A DNA stretch of 64,000 nt from Dehalococcoidia bacterium (lineage in GTDB: Bacteria; Chloroflexota; Dehalococcoidia; UBA2979). Of the stretch, positions 31,593-40,384 are shown piece by piece. The stretch's first letter is position 1. Every line of letters starts with the position of its first letter. The notes beneath the pieces were generated by a model. The model ran no database searches, was not told the DNA's origin, and saw nothing but the letters and a program-made list of their open reading frames with translations. The stretch is from positions 248,001 to 312,000 of the forward strand of contig JALOAL010000002.1 of the NCBI GenBank assembly GCA_023228825.1. Reading direction: 5' to 3'. A program made the translations under genes and the position numbers.

Positions 31593-32090
31593 TCAGTCTC
31601 GTTCCTGTGACGCCTGGCGGGACTCGTCACGGGCGGCGGAACTGGCGGACTGGCGTCGACGGTCGGTGAAGCCCTCGAACACGTCGCGCGCCATGTCCTC
31701 CATGTATGGCCGCAGCGGCGACATCATGGTCGCGCCCAGACCGGAGAGCATGCCGCCCGCAGCGCCCAGCGGTGACCGGCCGTTGGCGCGCCCGGAGCCG
31801 CCCTCGCGGCGTCCGCGGCTGCCCTCACTGTCGCCGCCCGTGACCATGCCGAGCACCACGCCGAGGCCCACCGAACTGGCGATGGCGGCCAGGGGGTGCT
31901 CCTGCGCCTCCTCCATTACGCGCGATCCTCCCGGCACCATGTCCGGCAGGTGCGCCACGTGGTGGGCCACGCGCTCGCGGGCGATGGTCAGGTCGTCGCC
32001 CACGCGGCGCTCCAGGTCAGTGACCTTGCGCTCGATCAGGGCCCGCTGTTCGCGGACCCGGCGTTCCGCCTCGTCAGTCTGCGAAGCCAT
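31593..32090 (-). CDS. Envelope-stress-type protein with amphipathic helices
   Basis: 165 residues from ATG 32090 with AGGA upstream. An N-terminal coiled-coil-like region (about 5-45, ERRVREQRALIERKVTDLERRVGDDL) is followed by one weak hydrophobic segment (HPLAAIASSVGLGVVLGMVTGG) and a Gly/Ser/Arg-rich tail. It resembles DUF3618-type proteins that travel with holin-X and ElaB-like genes, as here. It overlaps the preceding gene by 55 bp. Confidence 0.65.
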   Translation of the reverse strand: MASQTDEAERRVREQRALIERKVTDLERRVGDDLTIARERVAHHVAHLPDMVPGGSRVMEEAQEHPLAAIASSVGLGVVLGMVTGGDSEGSRGRREGGSGRANGRSPLGAAGGMLSGLGATMMSPLRPYMEDMARDVFEGFTDRRRQSASSAARDESRQASQERD

Positions 32091-32524
32091 GCGGCATCCT
32101 CCTTCAGTGAGGCCATGGTGCGTTTCGGAGTGGGTGAGAAGTCCTTGAAGCGCGAGCGTGCTACGAAGGCGGCGACCGCTGCCAGCAGGAGCCACGCCCC
32201 CGCAGTGGCGAGGGCGGCCGCCCACTCCGGCCACACCTCCATCAGGCCGAACATCATCGCCAGGCCCAGGAAGCCGAGCAGCCAGAATGCGAAGACGCCC
32301 GCGGCGACACCGGCCGTGGAGCCGGTCATCAGCCGCTGGCGGTTGTCCGCCATCTCCGCCTGGGCCAACGCCATCTCGCGCCGGGCGAGTTCGCGGAGGT
32401 CTTCCGTGATCTCCGCCGTCCGGGCACCCAGCGACCGCACCTCCTCGCGGCCGCGGTTGACGTCGTCGCGGACTGCGTCCGGGCTGCTGCCGTCCGTCGG
32501 TGACCGGTCCGTGGTGATCGCCAT
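32036..32524 (-). CDS. Phage-holin family (holin-X, DUF1469-like) membrane protein
   Basis: 162 residues. A charged N-terminal helix (LRELARREMALAQAEMADNRQRL, about 40-62) is followed by two close membrane segments (about 72-97 and 100-124) and a basic tail. This is the Phage_holin_3_6/DUF1469 pattern common in soil bacteria as a housekeeping envelope protein, not a phage gene. It is the middle of three minus-strand genes of similar type. Confidence 0.75.
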   Translation of the reverse strand: MAITTDRSPTDGSSPDAVRDDVNRGREEVRSLGARTAEITEDLRELARREMALAQAEMADNRQRLMTGSTAGVAAGVFAFWLLGFLGLAMMFGLMEVWPEWAAALATAGAWLLLAAVAAFVARSRFKDFSPTPKRTMASLKEDAAWLRRLTRRNAGSANSGP

Positions 32525-32532
32525 GGCGCCCC

Positions 32533-33081
32533 CTACTTCAGGATCCGGCCGACGACGAAGCCGGCCGCGACGGCGCCTGCGATGCCCTGCACCGGGTGTT
32601 GACGCACGTAGTCCTCGATCTCGCCCAGCAGGTCGCTCGTGTCGTGCTCGCGCAGGTAGCGTGCTGTCTTCTCCATGCCCTCTGCCGCGCGGTCCGTGGC
32701 GGCGCCCACGGCGCCTCCATCCGAGCGCTCCCGCAGCATCGAGGCCGCACGTTCCGCCCCCTCCGCGGCCTTCTCGCGGCCGGTGGCCTCCATCTCCTGC
32801 GCCTTGCTGCTGGCCTCGTCGACCGCCTCGGACACGCGGTGCTGGGCGTCCTGCGCCGCCTCCCCCGCACGGTCTGCCATCGTCGACGCCTGCTGCTGGG
32901 CCTCGTCGCCCATGCCGCGCACGCTCTCGGACGATGCGCCGGCCTGGCCGGGTTGCGCCGACTGATCCGTGTGGCCGGTCGTGTGGCGCTGGTCCGGCGG
33001 GTCAGCGGGAACCTGCTCGGCGCCCGGCGGCGTCTCTGTGCTGGGGTAGTCGCCCCGCTCCATCCTCGATCGTTCTTCCAC
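32533..33081 (-). CDS. ElaB/DUF883-like membrane-anchored protein
   Basis: 182 residues. A disordered Pro/Gln/Glu-rich N-terminus and a long amphipathic helical region with many Ala, Glu and Arg (about 55-140) precede the C-terminal LLGEIEDYVRQHPVQGIAGAVAAGFVVGRILK-type segment, characteristic of ElaB/YqjD ribosome-hibernation or membrane-stress proteins. GTG 33081 has GAGGTG upstream; an ATG six codons later is possible. Confidence 0.75.
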   Translation of the reverse strand: MEERSRMERGDYPSTETPPGAEQVPADPPDQRHTTGHTDQSAQPGQAGASSESVRGMGDEAQQQASTMADRAGEAAQDAQHRVSEAVDEASSKAQEMEATGREKAAEGAERAASMLRERSDGGAVGAATDRAAEGMEKTARYLREHDTSDLLGEIEDYVRQHPVQGIAGAVAAGFVVGRILK

Positions 33082-33142
33082 GATTCACCTCACTGGCTGG
33101 TCGGTCTGTGGACTGGTTCTGTGTCTGGGTGGACGTGGGGCA

Positions 33143-34144
33143 TCACCTCCACAACCGCACGAGCACCACGCCGGCGACGAGCGCGCCGAGCGCCGAGGAC
33201 AGCGCTCCGGACACCCCCTGCCGTGCGGCTGGCCTCGGCATGCGGCGTTCCACCTGGACCTCCTCTGGCGACGACCGTCGCGAGGCCCGAGCGCTGTCCT
33301 GCACCCCCTCGGGTACGGCGGCGCCCAGGACGCGACGTTCCAGGGCCACGTTCACCTCGGCCCCCAGGATCAGCACGAGCGCGGTGATGTAGAGCCAGGT
33401 CATCAGGATGATGATCCCGCCCAGGCTGCCGTACGTGCCCTGGTAGTTGGCGAAGTTCGCCACGTAGAAGGCAAAGCCGATGGTCGCGACGAGCCAGGAG
33501 ACCACGAAGATCGCCGCGCCCCAACTGAACCAGCGCCACGTCAGGTCGGCCGCGGGCGCGGACCAGTAGACGAAGGCGGTGGCTACCAGGATCAGCAGCA
33601 GCACCACCGGAATGCGGAGCCACGTGGCCACCTGCGAGAACGTCTCGCCCAGGCCCACTGCACTCGCGATGTCGTGGCCCGCCGCCTGCCCCACCACCAG
33701 CACGACCGCGCCCACGAGGAACGCGACGCCCCCGACGAGCGTGAGCAACAGGCCCACCGCCTGCTTGCGGAGGAACGGCCGCTCCTCCTCCACGTCGTAC
33801 GCGCGGTTCAGGGCTTTCATCACCGTCTTGGTGCCGGAGGAGGCGCTCCACAGCGCCAGGACGGCAGTGACGGTCAGCAGGCCTGGCCGCTGGGTGTCAA
33901 AGATGGTGAGCAACTGGGACTCGAGGATGCTGGCGGCGTCCTCCGGCAGGGCGGCGCCCACCTCTGCCAGGATCTCCTGCGTGGGGTTCTCAATCCCGAG
34001 CCAGCCCGCCACGTAACTGCTGAGCGCGGCCAGGAAGATCAGGAAGGGAAACAGCGCGAACATGAAGCGGAACGCCAGTTCCGCCGCTACGCCCGGGACG
34101 TCGTCGTCCTGGACTCGTGCGATCAGATCCTTCAGGAACTCCAC
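33143..34144 (-). CDS. YihY/BrkB family membrane protein
   Basis: 333 residues with about six membrane segments. The family pattern is clear: PGVAAELAFRFMFALFPFLIFLAA (about 18-40), then SLLTI-like and ALWSASSGTKTVMKALNRAYDVEE (about 98-121), and GSLGGIIILMTWLYITALVLILGAEVN (about 243-270). Once misnamed RNase BN; the real role is probably in envelope transport. The C-terminal 60 residues are variable and end in a further weak hydrophobic stretch. Confidence 0.9.
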   Translation of the reverse strand: MEFLKDLIARVQDDDVPGVAAELAFRFMFALFPFLIFLAALSSYVAGWLGIENPTQEILAEVGAALPEDAASILESQLLTIFDTQRPGLLTVTAVLALWSASSGTKTVMKALNRAYDVEEERPFLRKQAVGLLLTLVGGVAFLVGAVVLVVGQAAGHDIASAVGLGETFSQVATWLRIPVVLLLILVATAFVYWSAPAADLTWRWFSWGAAIFVVSWLVATIGFAFYVANFANYQGTYGSLGGIIILMTWLYITALVLILGAEVNVALERRVLGAAVPEGVQDSARASRRSSPEEVQVERRMPRPAARQGVSGALSSALGALVAGVVLVRLWR

Positions 34145-34254
34145 GCCCGGAGGCTATGCACCCACTGCTCGCAGGAGCGTTACAGGCGCTCGAGCGCGTC
34201 CGTGCTGTCTGTTGCAGAGGCCCGGGGCCCGGAGGCGTCTCGGGCGGACAAGGA

Positions 34255-35574
34255 CTACGGCGCGGGCTGTGCGGCGTACTTCGCGCTGTACTCCGCGGTA
34301 TGCGGCGCCTCCGTGCCGAAGAACTCGTACATCAGGCGCTGCCGTAGTCGCGCGATGCCGAGGCCAGCCGTGGCGGAGGTGAACATCACCTCGCCCTCCA
34401 GGCCCTCCACGTCCGCCAGCGCGGCCACATCGGCCTGCGCGAGGACCTCCAGGTCGACCTCGGTCTCCACGGGCGAGCCATCGGGGAGGAGCAGTCCGTC
34501 CGCCTTGTTCAGGACGGTGAGGACGGGCATGTCGGCCAGGCCCAACTCGCTCAGCGTCTCCAGCACGGTCTTCACCTGCGCGTCCCGCGTGGGCGCCGTG
34601 GCGTCCACCACGTGCAGGAGCAGGTCGGCCTGGCCCAACTCTTCGAGCGTGGCTCGGAACGCGGAGACCAATTGGGTGGGCAACTTCTGCATGAAGCCCA
34701 CCGTGTCCGTGAGCAGGAACGCCTCGTCCGCCCCCGCGCCGATGCGACGCGTGACCGGGTCCAGGGTGGCGAACACGGCGTCCGCCACCAGCACCTCCGC
34801 GCCGGCCAGGGCCCGCATCAGCGAGGACTTCCCGGCGTTCGTGTAGCCCACCAGGGCCACCGTGGGCAGGCCCTGCCGCTGGCGACGGCTGCGCTGCAGG
34901 TCTCGTTGCTTGCGGACCTGCTCGATCTGGCGCTTCAGGCGCGTGATGCGCGCGCCGATCAAGCGGCGGTCCGTCTCCAACTGCGTCTCGCCGGGGCCGC
35001 GCGTACCGATGGCGCCCTCGGTCCGTTCGAGGTGCTGCCACTGGCCGCGCAGGCGGGGGAGCAGGTACTCGTGCTGCGCCAGTTCCACCTGCAGCGACGC
35101 CTCGCGGGTGCGGGCGCGGCTGGCAAAGATGTCCAGGATCAGCGCGGAGCGATCCAGCACCTTCACGCCCAGCGCGCGCTCCAGGTTGAGTTGCTGCGAG
35201 GGCGACAGCGCGTCGTCAAAGACCACCACCGTGTAGTCCAGCGCCTCGCGCTCGTCCACGATCTCCTGCACCTTGCCACTGCCGATGTAGTGCGCGGGGT
35301 CCGGGTGGGGGCGGCGCTGCACCGTGCTCCCGGTGATCCATCCGCCTGCGGTCCGCACCAGGCGCCCCAGTTCACGCAGCGACTCCGCCGTCGACATCTC
35401 GCCCGAGCGGGTGCCGGAGTCGACCGCGACGAGGTACGCGCGTTCCTGCCTGGGCTTCGTGCTGCGGGACTGGTTCTGGCTCTTCCCCTGGGGAGTGCGC
35501 TTGGCGCCATCGACCTCAGCGCCGTTGGCTGCGTCGTGATTGGGCGGCTGGAAGCGGGGTCGCTTGCGTGGAAT
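34255..35574 (-). CDS. hflX: GTPase HflX, with an unusual start
   Basis: Ribosome-splitting GTPase. The HflX N-domain contains SPSQQLNLERALGVKVLDRSALILDIF; then come the linker RTREASLQVELAQHEYLLPRLRGQWQHLER with GAIGTRGPGETQLETDRRL, and the G domain with GYTNAGKSSL (G1), DTVGF (G3) and NKAD (G4). No ATG, GTG or TTG occurs in frame between the end of dapL (35634) and the first conserved strand (RAYLVAV). An ATG at 35397 would cut that strand off. I give 35574, an ATT 10 bases after GAGGA, as the best guess (439 residues). A CTG at about 35621 is another candidate. Confidence 0.85.
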   Translation of the reverse strand: MPRKRPRFQPPNHDAANGAEVDGAKRTPQGKSQNQSRSTKPRQERAYLVAVDSGTRSGEMSTAESLRELGRLVRTAGGWITGSTVQRRPHPDPAHYIGSGKVQEIVDEREALDYTVVVFDDALSPSQQLNLERALGVKVLDRSALILDIFASRARTREASLQVELAQHEYLLPRLRGQWQHLERTEGAIGTRGPGETQLETDRRLIGARITRLKRQIEQVRKQRDLQRSRRQRQGLPTVALVGYTNAGKSSLMRALAGAEVLVADAVFATLDPVTRRIGAGADEAFLLTDTVGFMQKLPTQLVSAFRATLEELGQADLLLHVVDATAPTRDAQVKTVLETLSELGLADMPVLTVLNKADGLLLPDGSPVETEVDLEVLAQADVAALADVEGLEGEVMFTSATAGLGIARLRQRLMYEFFGTEAPHTAEYSAKYAAQPAP

Positions 35575-35633
35575 AGGCGTTGATCCTCTTCGATCCTCTT
35601 GCGGCGTGCCTGGATCCAGTGTAGACGCTGCTC

Positions 35634-36818
35634 CTAGAGCACTTGCTCCCCGCGCGCGAACCGTCCGAGGCGGTCCAGCGCCTCGTCCAGGCGGTCGTCC
35701 GGGGTGGTGAGCGAGATGCGGATGTAGCCCTCGCCCGCGTCGCCGTAGGACGCGCCGGGGGTGACCACCACGCCGGTCGCGTCGATCAGGCGCGCGGCGT
35801 AGTCTGCGGACGACCGTTCGCCCTCCGGCAGGCGTGCCCACACATAGAGCGACGCCTTCGGTGGGTGGACGCGCAGCCCCAGCGCGCGCAGCACCTCCAC
35901 CGTGCGGTCGCGTCGACGCTGGTAGATGGCGTTGTGGGACTCGACGGCGTCGCGAGGGTCCGCGAGGGCCGTCATGGCCATCTGCTGGATGGCCTGCGGG
36001 ATGCCGCTGTCCAGGTTCGTCTTGACGCGCATGAGCGCGTTCACCAGCGTGGCGTTGCCCACCGCCATGCCCACGCGCCAGCCGGTCATGTTGAAGGACT
36101 TGGAGAGCGAGTTGAACTCGATCGCCACGTCCCGCGCGCCCTCCACCTCCAGGATGGAGGGCGGCACGTAGCCGTCGAAGGCCACGTCGGCGTAGGCCAG
36201 GTCATGCGCGATCACCACGTCGTGCTCCTTCGCCCAGGCGATCGCCTGTTCGAAGAAGGCCACGTCCGCAATAGCGCCGGTGGGGTTGTTGGGGTAGTTC
36301 AGCCAGAGCACCTGCGCGCGGCGAGCCACGTCCGCAGGCACCTCGTCCAGCCGAGGCAGCCAGCCGTCCTCCTCGCGCAGGGGGAGGCGCACCGTCTCGC
36401 CGCCGGCGAACATCGTGCCGATCTCGTAGACGGGGTAGCCGGGGTCCGTGACCAGCGCGACGTCGCCCGGGTCGATGAGGCAGAGCGCGAAGTGGCCGAT
36501 GCCTTCCTTGGAGCCGATGAGCGGGAGCACCTCGGTGTCCGGGTCCAGTTCCACACCGTGGCGGTCGCTGTACCACTGCGCGATCGCGCGGCGGAACTCC
36601 GGGAGGCCGTCCGACTCCGGGTAGCGGTGGTTGGCCGGGTCATCGGCTGCCTGCTTGAGCGAGTCCAGGATGTGCGGCGGCGTGGGCAGGTCAGGGTCGC
36701 CAATGCCGAGCGAGATCACGTCCACGCCCTGGGCGCGCTTCTCCGCGATCAACTGCGAGATGCGAGCGAAGAGATACGGCGGCAATTGCTGCACACGCTG
36801 AGCCAGCCTCACGGGCAC
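35634..36818 (-). CDS. dapL: LL-diaminopimelate aminotransferase
   Basis: PLP enzyme converting tetrahydrodipicolinate straight to LL-diaminopimelate, the short lysine/peptidoglycan route. 394 residues. RVQQLPPYLFARISQLIAEKRAQG and DVISLGIGDPDLPTP mark the DapL/AAT-I subgroup. NYPNNPTGA (about 171), the Asp-Tyr pair HDLAYADVAFDG (about 200) and the PLP lysine in SLSKSFNMTGWRVG (about 232) are all present. dapF lies two genes downstream, supporting this role. It starts at GTG. Confidence 0.93.
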   Translation of the reverse strand: MPVRLAQRVQQLPPYLFARISQLIAEKRAQGVDVISLGIGDPDLPTPPHILDSLKQAADDPANHRYPESDGLPEFRRAIAQWYSDRHGVELDPDTEVLPLIGSKEGIGHFALCLIDPGDVALVTDPGYPVYEIGTMFAGGETVRLPLREEDGWLPRLDEVPADVARRAQVLWLNYPNNPTGAIADVAFFEQAIAWAKEHDVVIAHDLAYADVAFDGYVPPSILEVEGARDVAIEFNSLSKSFNMTGWRVGMAVGNATLVNALMRVKTNLDSGIPQAIQQMAMTALADPRDAVESHNAIYQRRRDRTVEVLRALGLRVHPPKASLYVWARLPEGERSSADYAARLIDATGVVVTPGASYGDAGEGYIRISLTTPDDRLDEALDRLGRFARGEQVL

Positions 36819-36863
36819 GGTCCTTCCTCAAAGAAGCCAGGGGGTCTCGGAACGGTCAGGGCG

Positions 36864-37754
36864 TCAGCGCCACTTGCCGAAGCGGGCCTTCACGCCGGCC
36901 ACGCGGCGCTCCTCCCACTTCTGCGCGATCGCCTCTTCATCCACGGGCCGGCGGTATTCGAGGCCGGCACGGGCGTACTTGAAGCCCAGGTCGGCGCACG
37001 TGCGCAGCGCGGGCTTGATGTCCGGGCGCACTCGGATCGTGGCGCGCACCGCGTCGCTAGCCGCGAGTTGGTAGACCGCGGCCGCGAGGATCAGACGGCC
37101 ATAGCCGTTGCCCCACGCTTCCGGCGCCACCGCCGCCGCCAGCACGCGGCCCTCCGCGCGCTCCACCGGGGAGTTGAACGCGAATGCGATCAGTTCGCCG
37201 TCTTCGTCCTCAAGCGCTCCGGCCCAGCCGGCCTGCTCGGTCAGCCAGTCGAAGGAGGCGGGGCCGTCGCCGTAGTCGCCGTACGCCGCCGACCAGATCT
37301 CGTACATGCGCTCCAGGTCGTCCTCGGTGGCCTTGCGCATGGTGAGGCTGTCCGGGAACTCCGGGACGGCGTCTGCGTCCAGGTCCGGGTTGGACATCTC
37401 CATCCACTCGGCGAAGAACTCGAAGTCGGCGTCTCGCAGCAGCGGTTCCAGCCACTCGCGGGTGGGAAGGCCGGAGACGTCCGTGGTGACGTGGTCCACC
37501 TCGTCGCGGCGGATGTGCTCACGCGCCTCCTGCCACATGTCCGGGAACTGCTGGCGCATGGACTCCACGTCACGGAAGGACCAGAACAGCGCCTGCTGTC
37601 CTTCCACGTCCGCCAGGAAGACCTCGCCGTCGTCGCTGCCCACGTGGAACGTGCCCGGCGCCTCCAGCAAGGCGCGACGCTCCCGAGGGCGTAGCGGGGT
37701 GTTCTTCAGCGCAAAGGCGGTGTCTTCCGCCTCCAACTGACGGCGTTCGTTCAT
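36864..37754 (-). CDS. GNAT-family N-acetyltransferase
   Basis: 296 residues from an ATG overlapping the dapF stop (ATGA). The C-terminal half (about 150-296) is a GNAT domain: acetyl-CoA binding loop GNGYGRLI (about 226-233), the preceding strand EGRVLAAAVAPE and ALRTCADLGFKYA. The N-terminal half is a degenerate second GNAT-like fold. Position between dapL and dapF suggests co-expression with diaminopimelate synthesis, but the substrate is unknown. Confidence 0.82.
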   Translation of the reverse strand: MNERRQLEAEDTAFALKNTPLRPRERRALLEAPGTFHVGSDDGEVFLADVEGQQALFWSFRDVESMRQQFPDMWQEAREHIRRDEVDHVTTDVSGLPTREWLEPLLRDADFEFFAEWMEMSNPDLDADAVPEFPDSLTMRKATEDDLERMYEIWSAAYGDYGDGPASFDWLTEQAGWAGALEDEDGELIAFAFNSPVERAEGRVLAAAVAPEAWGNGYGRLILAAAVYQLAASDAVRATIRVRPDIKPALRTCADLGFKYARAGLEYRRPVDEEAIAQKWEERRVAGVKARFGKWR

Positions 37755-38635
37755 CCAGACCACTCCGACTCGAATACCTTCGCGGCCGGGCCGGTCAGGT
37801 TCACGCGGCCCTGCCCCGGCCACTCGATGTGCAATGTGCCGCCCGGCAGGCGGACGTCCACCGCGTCCTCCACCAGTCCCTGGACGTGGGCCGCGACCAT
37901 CACGGCGCAGGCGCCGGAGCCGCAGGCCATGGTCTCGCCCACCCCGCGCTCCCACACGCGCATCTCCATGTGCGTGCGGTCCAGGACGCGGGTGACCTCA
38001 AAATTCGTGCGCTGCTGGAAGAGCGGGTGGTGCTCCATGAGCGGCCCGATGCGATGTAGCGGGTACTCCTCCGGCGCGATGTCGATGAACTGGATGGCGT
38101 GCGGGTTCCCCATGGAGACGATCGAGACGCGCTGTTCGGACTCGCCCAGCGCGTCGCTGACGGTCACGGGGAGGTCATGCACCGGCGGCGCCTGCTCCAC
38201 GTGCACGCCGGAGGCGCGAGGATCGAGGTTGGGCTCGGCCGCGGTCACGCGCACGCGCTCCACGCGGCCGTCCTCGCCGAAGAAGGCCTGGCACGGCATG
38301 GGGCCGGGGCCGGTCTCCACCACCATGGCGCCGTCCACGCTGGCCACCAGGCCGCGGTCGAAGCAGAACTTCACGAAGCAGCGGATGCCGTTCACGCACA
38401 TCTCGCCGTCCGAGCCGTCCGCGTTGAAGATGCGCATCTTGCGGTCCGCGCTCTCCGAGGGCTGCACGAGGATCAGTCCGTCCGCGCCCACCCCGAAGTG
38501 CCGGTCGCAGACCCGCACCGCCAGTTCGCCCCACTCCTCGTCCGTCACCCCGCCCGCGTCGACCTGGGCCACGACGAAGTCGTTGCCGGCGCCGTGCATC
38601 TTCCAGAAGGGCAGAGGATTCGGGATGGAGGACAT
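37751..38635 (-). CDS. dapF: Diaminopimelate epimerase
   Basis: Converts LL- to meso-diaminopimelate with two active-site Cys. 294 residues from ATG 38635 (a GTG two codons earlier is possible). FWKMHGAGNDFVV near the N-terminus, the first catalytic Cys in SDGEMCVNGIRC (about 76-87) and the second in ETMACGSGACA (about 231-241) are all intact. It completes the dapL-dapF pair, with the GNAT gene overlapping its stop. Confidence 0.95.
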   Translation of the reverse strand: MSSIPNPLPFWKMHGAGNDFVVAQVDAGGVTDEEWGELAVRVCDRHFGVGADGLILVQPSESADRKMRIFNADGSDGEMCVNGIRCFVKFCFDRGLVASVDGAMVVETGPGPMPCQAFFGEDGRVERVRVTAAEPNLDPRASGVHVEQAPPVHDLPVTVSDALGESEQRVSIVSMGNPHAIQFIDIAPEEYPLHRIGPLMEHHPLFQQRTNFEVTRVLDRTHMEMRVWERGVGETMACGSGACAVMVAAHVQGLVEDAVDVRLPGGTLHIEWPGQGRVNLTGPAAKVFESEWSG

Positions 38636-38650
38636 GGTCACGCGATCCTA

Positions 38651-39610
38651 CTACGAGCCAGCGGTGGCGGTCACAACGGCGTCCACGGCCGCCGCCACGT
38701 CCGTGCCGGACACCCACTGGATACGGGGATCGCCCTCCCTGAACCACGTCGCCTGCATGCGGATCAGGCGATGCGTCTCGATCTGCGTGCGTTCCACCGC
38801 CTGGGCCAGCGTGAGCGTGCCATCGAGCACGCCGAGGGCTTCCCGATAGCCGATGGAGCGCAGGGCCTCGAAGTCTCGTCCGTGGCGGTCCACCAGCGCG
38901 CGCGTCTCCTCCAGCAGGCCGCCCCCCGGCCCGTCGCTGAACATGGCCTCCACCCGCCGGTCCGCGCGTTCGTGCAGCGCCTCACGCGGCCAGTGGAGGC
39001 CCACCACGCGCCAGTCGAAGCCGGGGTCCCGTGGCTCCAGAGGCGGCACCGGCCGTCCGGTGACCTCCACGATCTCGAGGGCCCGCACCACCCGCCGCAC
39101 GTTGCGGGCGTCGATGCGGTCCGCCGACGCCGGATCGACGGCCGCGAGGCGTGCGTGCAGCGCCTCGCGCCCCTCGGCAGCGGCGAAGGCCTCGTGGCGC
39201 GCCCGCAGGGCAAAGTCGGGCGGGACCGCCGGCACGTCCCACGCCTCCAGGAGCGCCCAGACGTACTGCCCCGTCCCGCCGACGACCAGTGGCAGGCCGC
39301 CGCCCTTGGTGATGTCTTCAATGGCCGCTCGTGCCCCCGCCAGCCAGTCCGTGATTGCCCACGGTGCATCCGGCGCCACCACGCCCACCAGGTGGTGCGG
39401 GGCGGCGGCCTGTTCTTCCTCAGTCGGCGCGGCCGTGCCGATGACCATGTCGCGCCGCACCTGGCGCGAGTCCGCCGAGATCACCTCGACCCGTCGCCCC
39501 GCCGTCGCGAGGCGTCGCGCGGCGGCCACGGCCACGCCGGTCTTGCCGGAGGCCGTGGGCCCGACGATGGCGACGACGCGCGGACGAGGGGGGCGGTGCG
39601 GCTGGGTCAT
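38651..39610 (-). CDS. miaA: tRNA dimethylallyltransferase
   Basis: Adds a dimethylallyl group to A37 of tRNAs reading UNN codons. 319 residues. P-loop IVGPTASGKTGVA (about 15-27), EVISADSRQVRRDMVIGTAAPT (about 43-64, the usual DSMQVY-type motif), HHLVGVV and GGTGQYVWALLE (about 114-125) are conserved. The ATG at 39610 begins MTQPHRPPRPR; the longer open frame is not supported. Confidence 0.94.
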   Translation of the reverse strand: MTQPHRPPRPRVVAIVGPTASGKTGVAVAAARRLATAGRRVEVISADSRQVRRDMVIGTAAPTEEEQAAAPHHLVGVVAPDAPWAITDWLAGARAAIEDITKGGGLPLVVGGTGQYVWALLEAWDVPAVPPDFALRARHEAFAAAEGREALHARLAAVDPASADRIDARNVRRVVRALEIVEVTGRPVPPLEPRDPGFDWRVVGLHWPREALHERADRRVEAMFSDGPGGGLLEETRALVDRHGRDFEALRSIGYREALGVLDGTLTLAQAVERTQIETHRLIRMQATWFREGDPRIQWVSGTDVAAAVDAVVTATAGS

Positions 39611-39621
39611 GCGTGGCGGGG

Positions 39622-40374
39622 CTAGCGCGCGGCGCGGCAGATAGCGGCGAACGCCTCGGCGTCCAGGGACGCGCCACCCACCAGCGCGCCGTCGATGTCC
39701 GGCTGGTCGATGAAGGAGGCCACGTTCTGCGCGTTCACGGAGCCGCCGTACTGGATGCGCACCGCCTCCGCGGCCTCGTCCCCGTAGCGGTCGGCGATCA
39801 CGGAGCGGATGAACGCGCACCGTTCCTGCGCCGCCGCCGGTGTAGCCGGCTCGCCGGTGCCAATCGCCCACACCGGCTCGTACGCCACGATCAGCCCCGG
39901 CGGCATGGCCGCGATGCCTCGAGTGCCCTCCACCAGTTGGCGGCGCAGGGTGTCGTTGGTGCGGCCGGCGCGCAGGTCAGCCATCGGCTCGCCCACCGCC
40001 AGGAGCGGGGTCAGGCCGGCGTCGCACACCGCGCGCATCTTGTCCGCCGTCTCCCATACGCTCTCGCCGAAGACGATGCGACGCTCCGAGTGCCCCACCA
40101 GGACGTGATCCACGGTGCCACGCAACATCGGCGCGGCGACCTCGCCGGTGAAGGCTCCCTGCGGCTCCCAGTAGACGTTCTGCGCGCCCACCTGGATCGT
40201 GCTGCCCTCCAGCGCATCGTGGACGTCAGCGAGCCACGGCGAAGGCGGGAAGAGGATCACCTCCACCCCCACAAGGTCCACCAGCGCCGCGCGGATGGCA
40301 GCCGTCAGTTGCCGCGCCTCTTGCCGCGTCAGGTGCATCTTCCAGTTGCCGCCCACGACCGGGATGCGCTGCAT
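39622..40374 (-). CDS. tpiA: Triosephosphate isomerase
   Basis: Interconverts dihydroxyacetone phosphate and glyceraldehyde 3-phosphate. 250 residues. GGNWKMHLT (about 8-16, active-site Asn and Lys), GHSERR (about 95-100, electrophile His), AYEPVWAIGTG (about 165-175, catalytic Glu) and the phosphate loop YGGSVNAQN (about 210-218) are intact. It lies in the same run as apgM and pgk, giving three consecutive glycolytic genes. Confidence 0.96.
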   Translation of the reverse strand: MQRIPVVGGNWKMHLTRQEARQLTAAIRAALVDLVGVEVILFPPSPWLADVHDALEGSTIQVGAQNVYWEPQGAFTGEVAAPMLRGTVDHVLVGHSERRIVFGESVWETADKMRAVCDAGLTPLLAVGEPMADLRAGRTNDTLRRQLVEGTRGIAAMPPGLIVAYEPVWAIGTGEPATPAAAQERCAFIRSVIADRYGDEAAEAVRIQYGGSVNAQNVASFIDQPDIDGALVGGASLDAEAFAAICRAAR

Positions 40375-40384
40375 ACGGCTGGCC

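Noticed and set aside
32036..32524. Holin-like gene as a sign of a second prophage
   Set aside because: Holin-X/DUF1469 proteins are common housekeeping envelope proteins and here keep company with ElaB-like and YihY genes.
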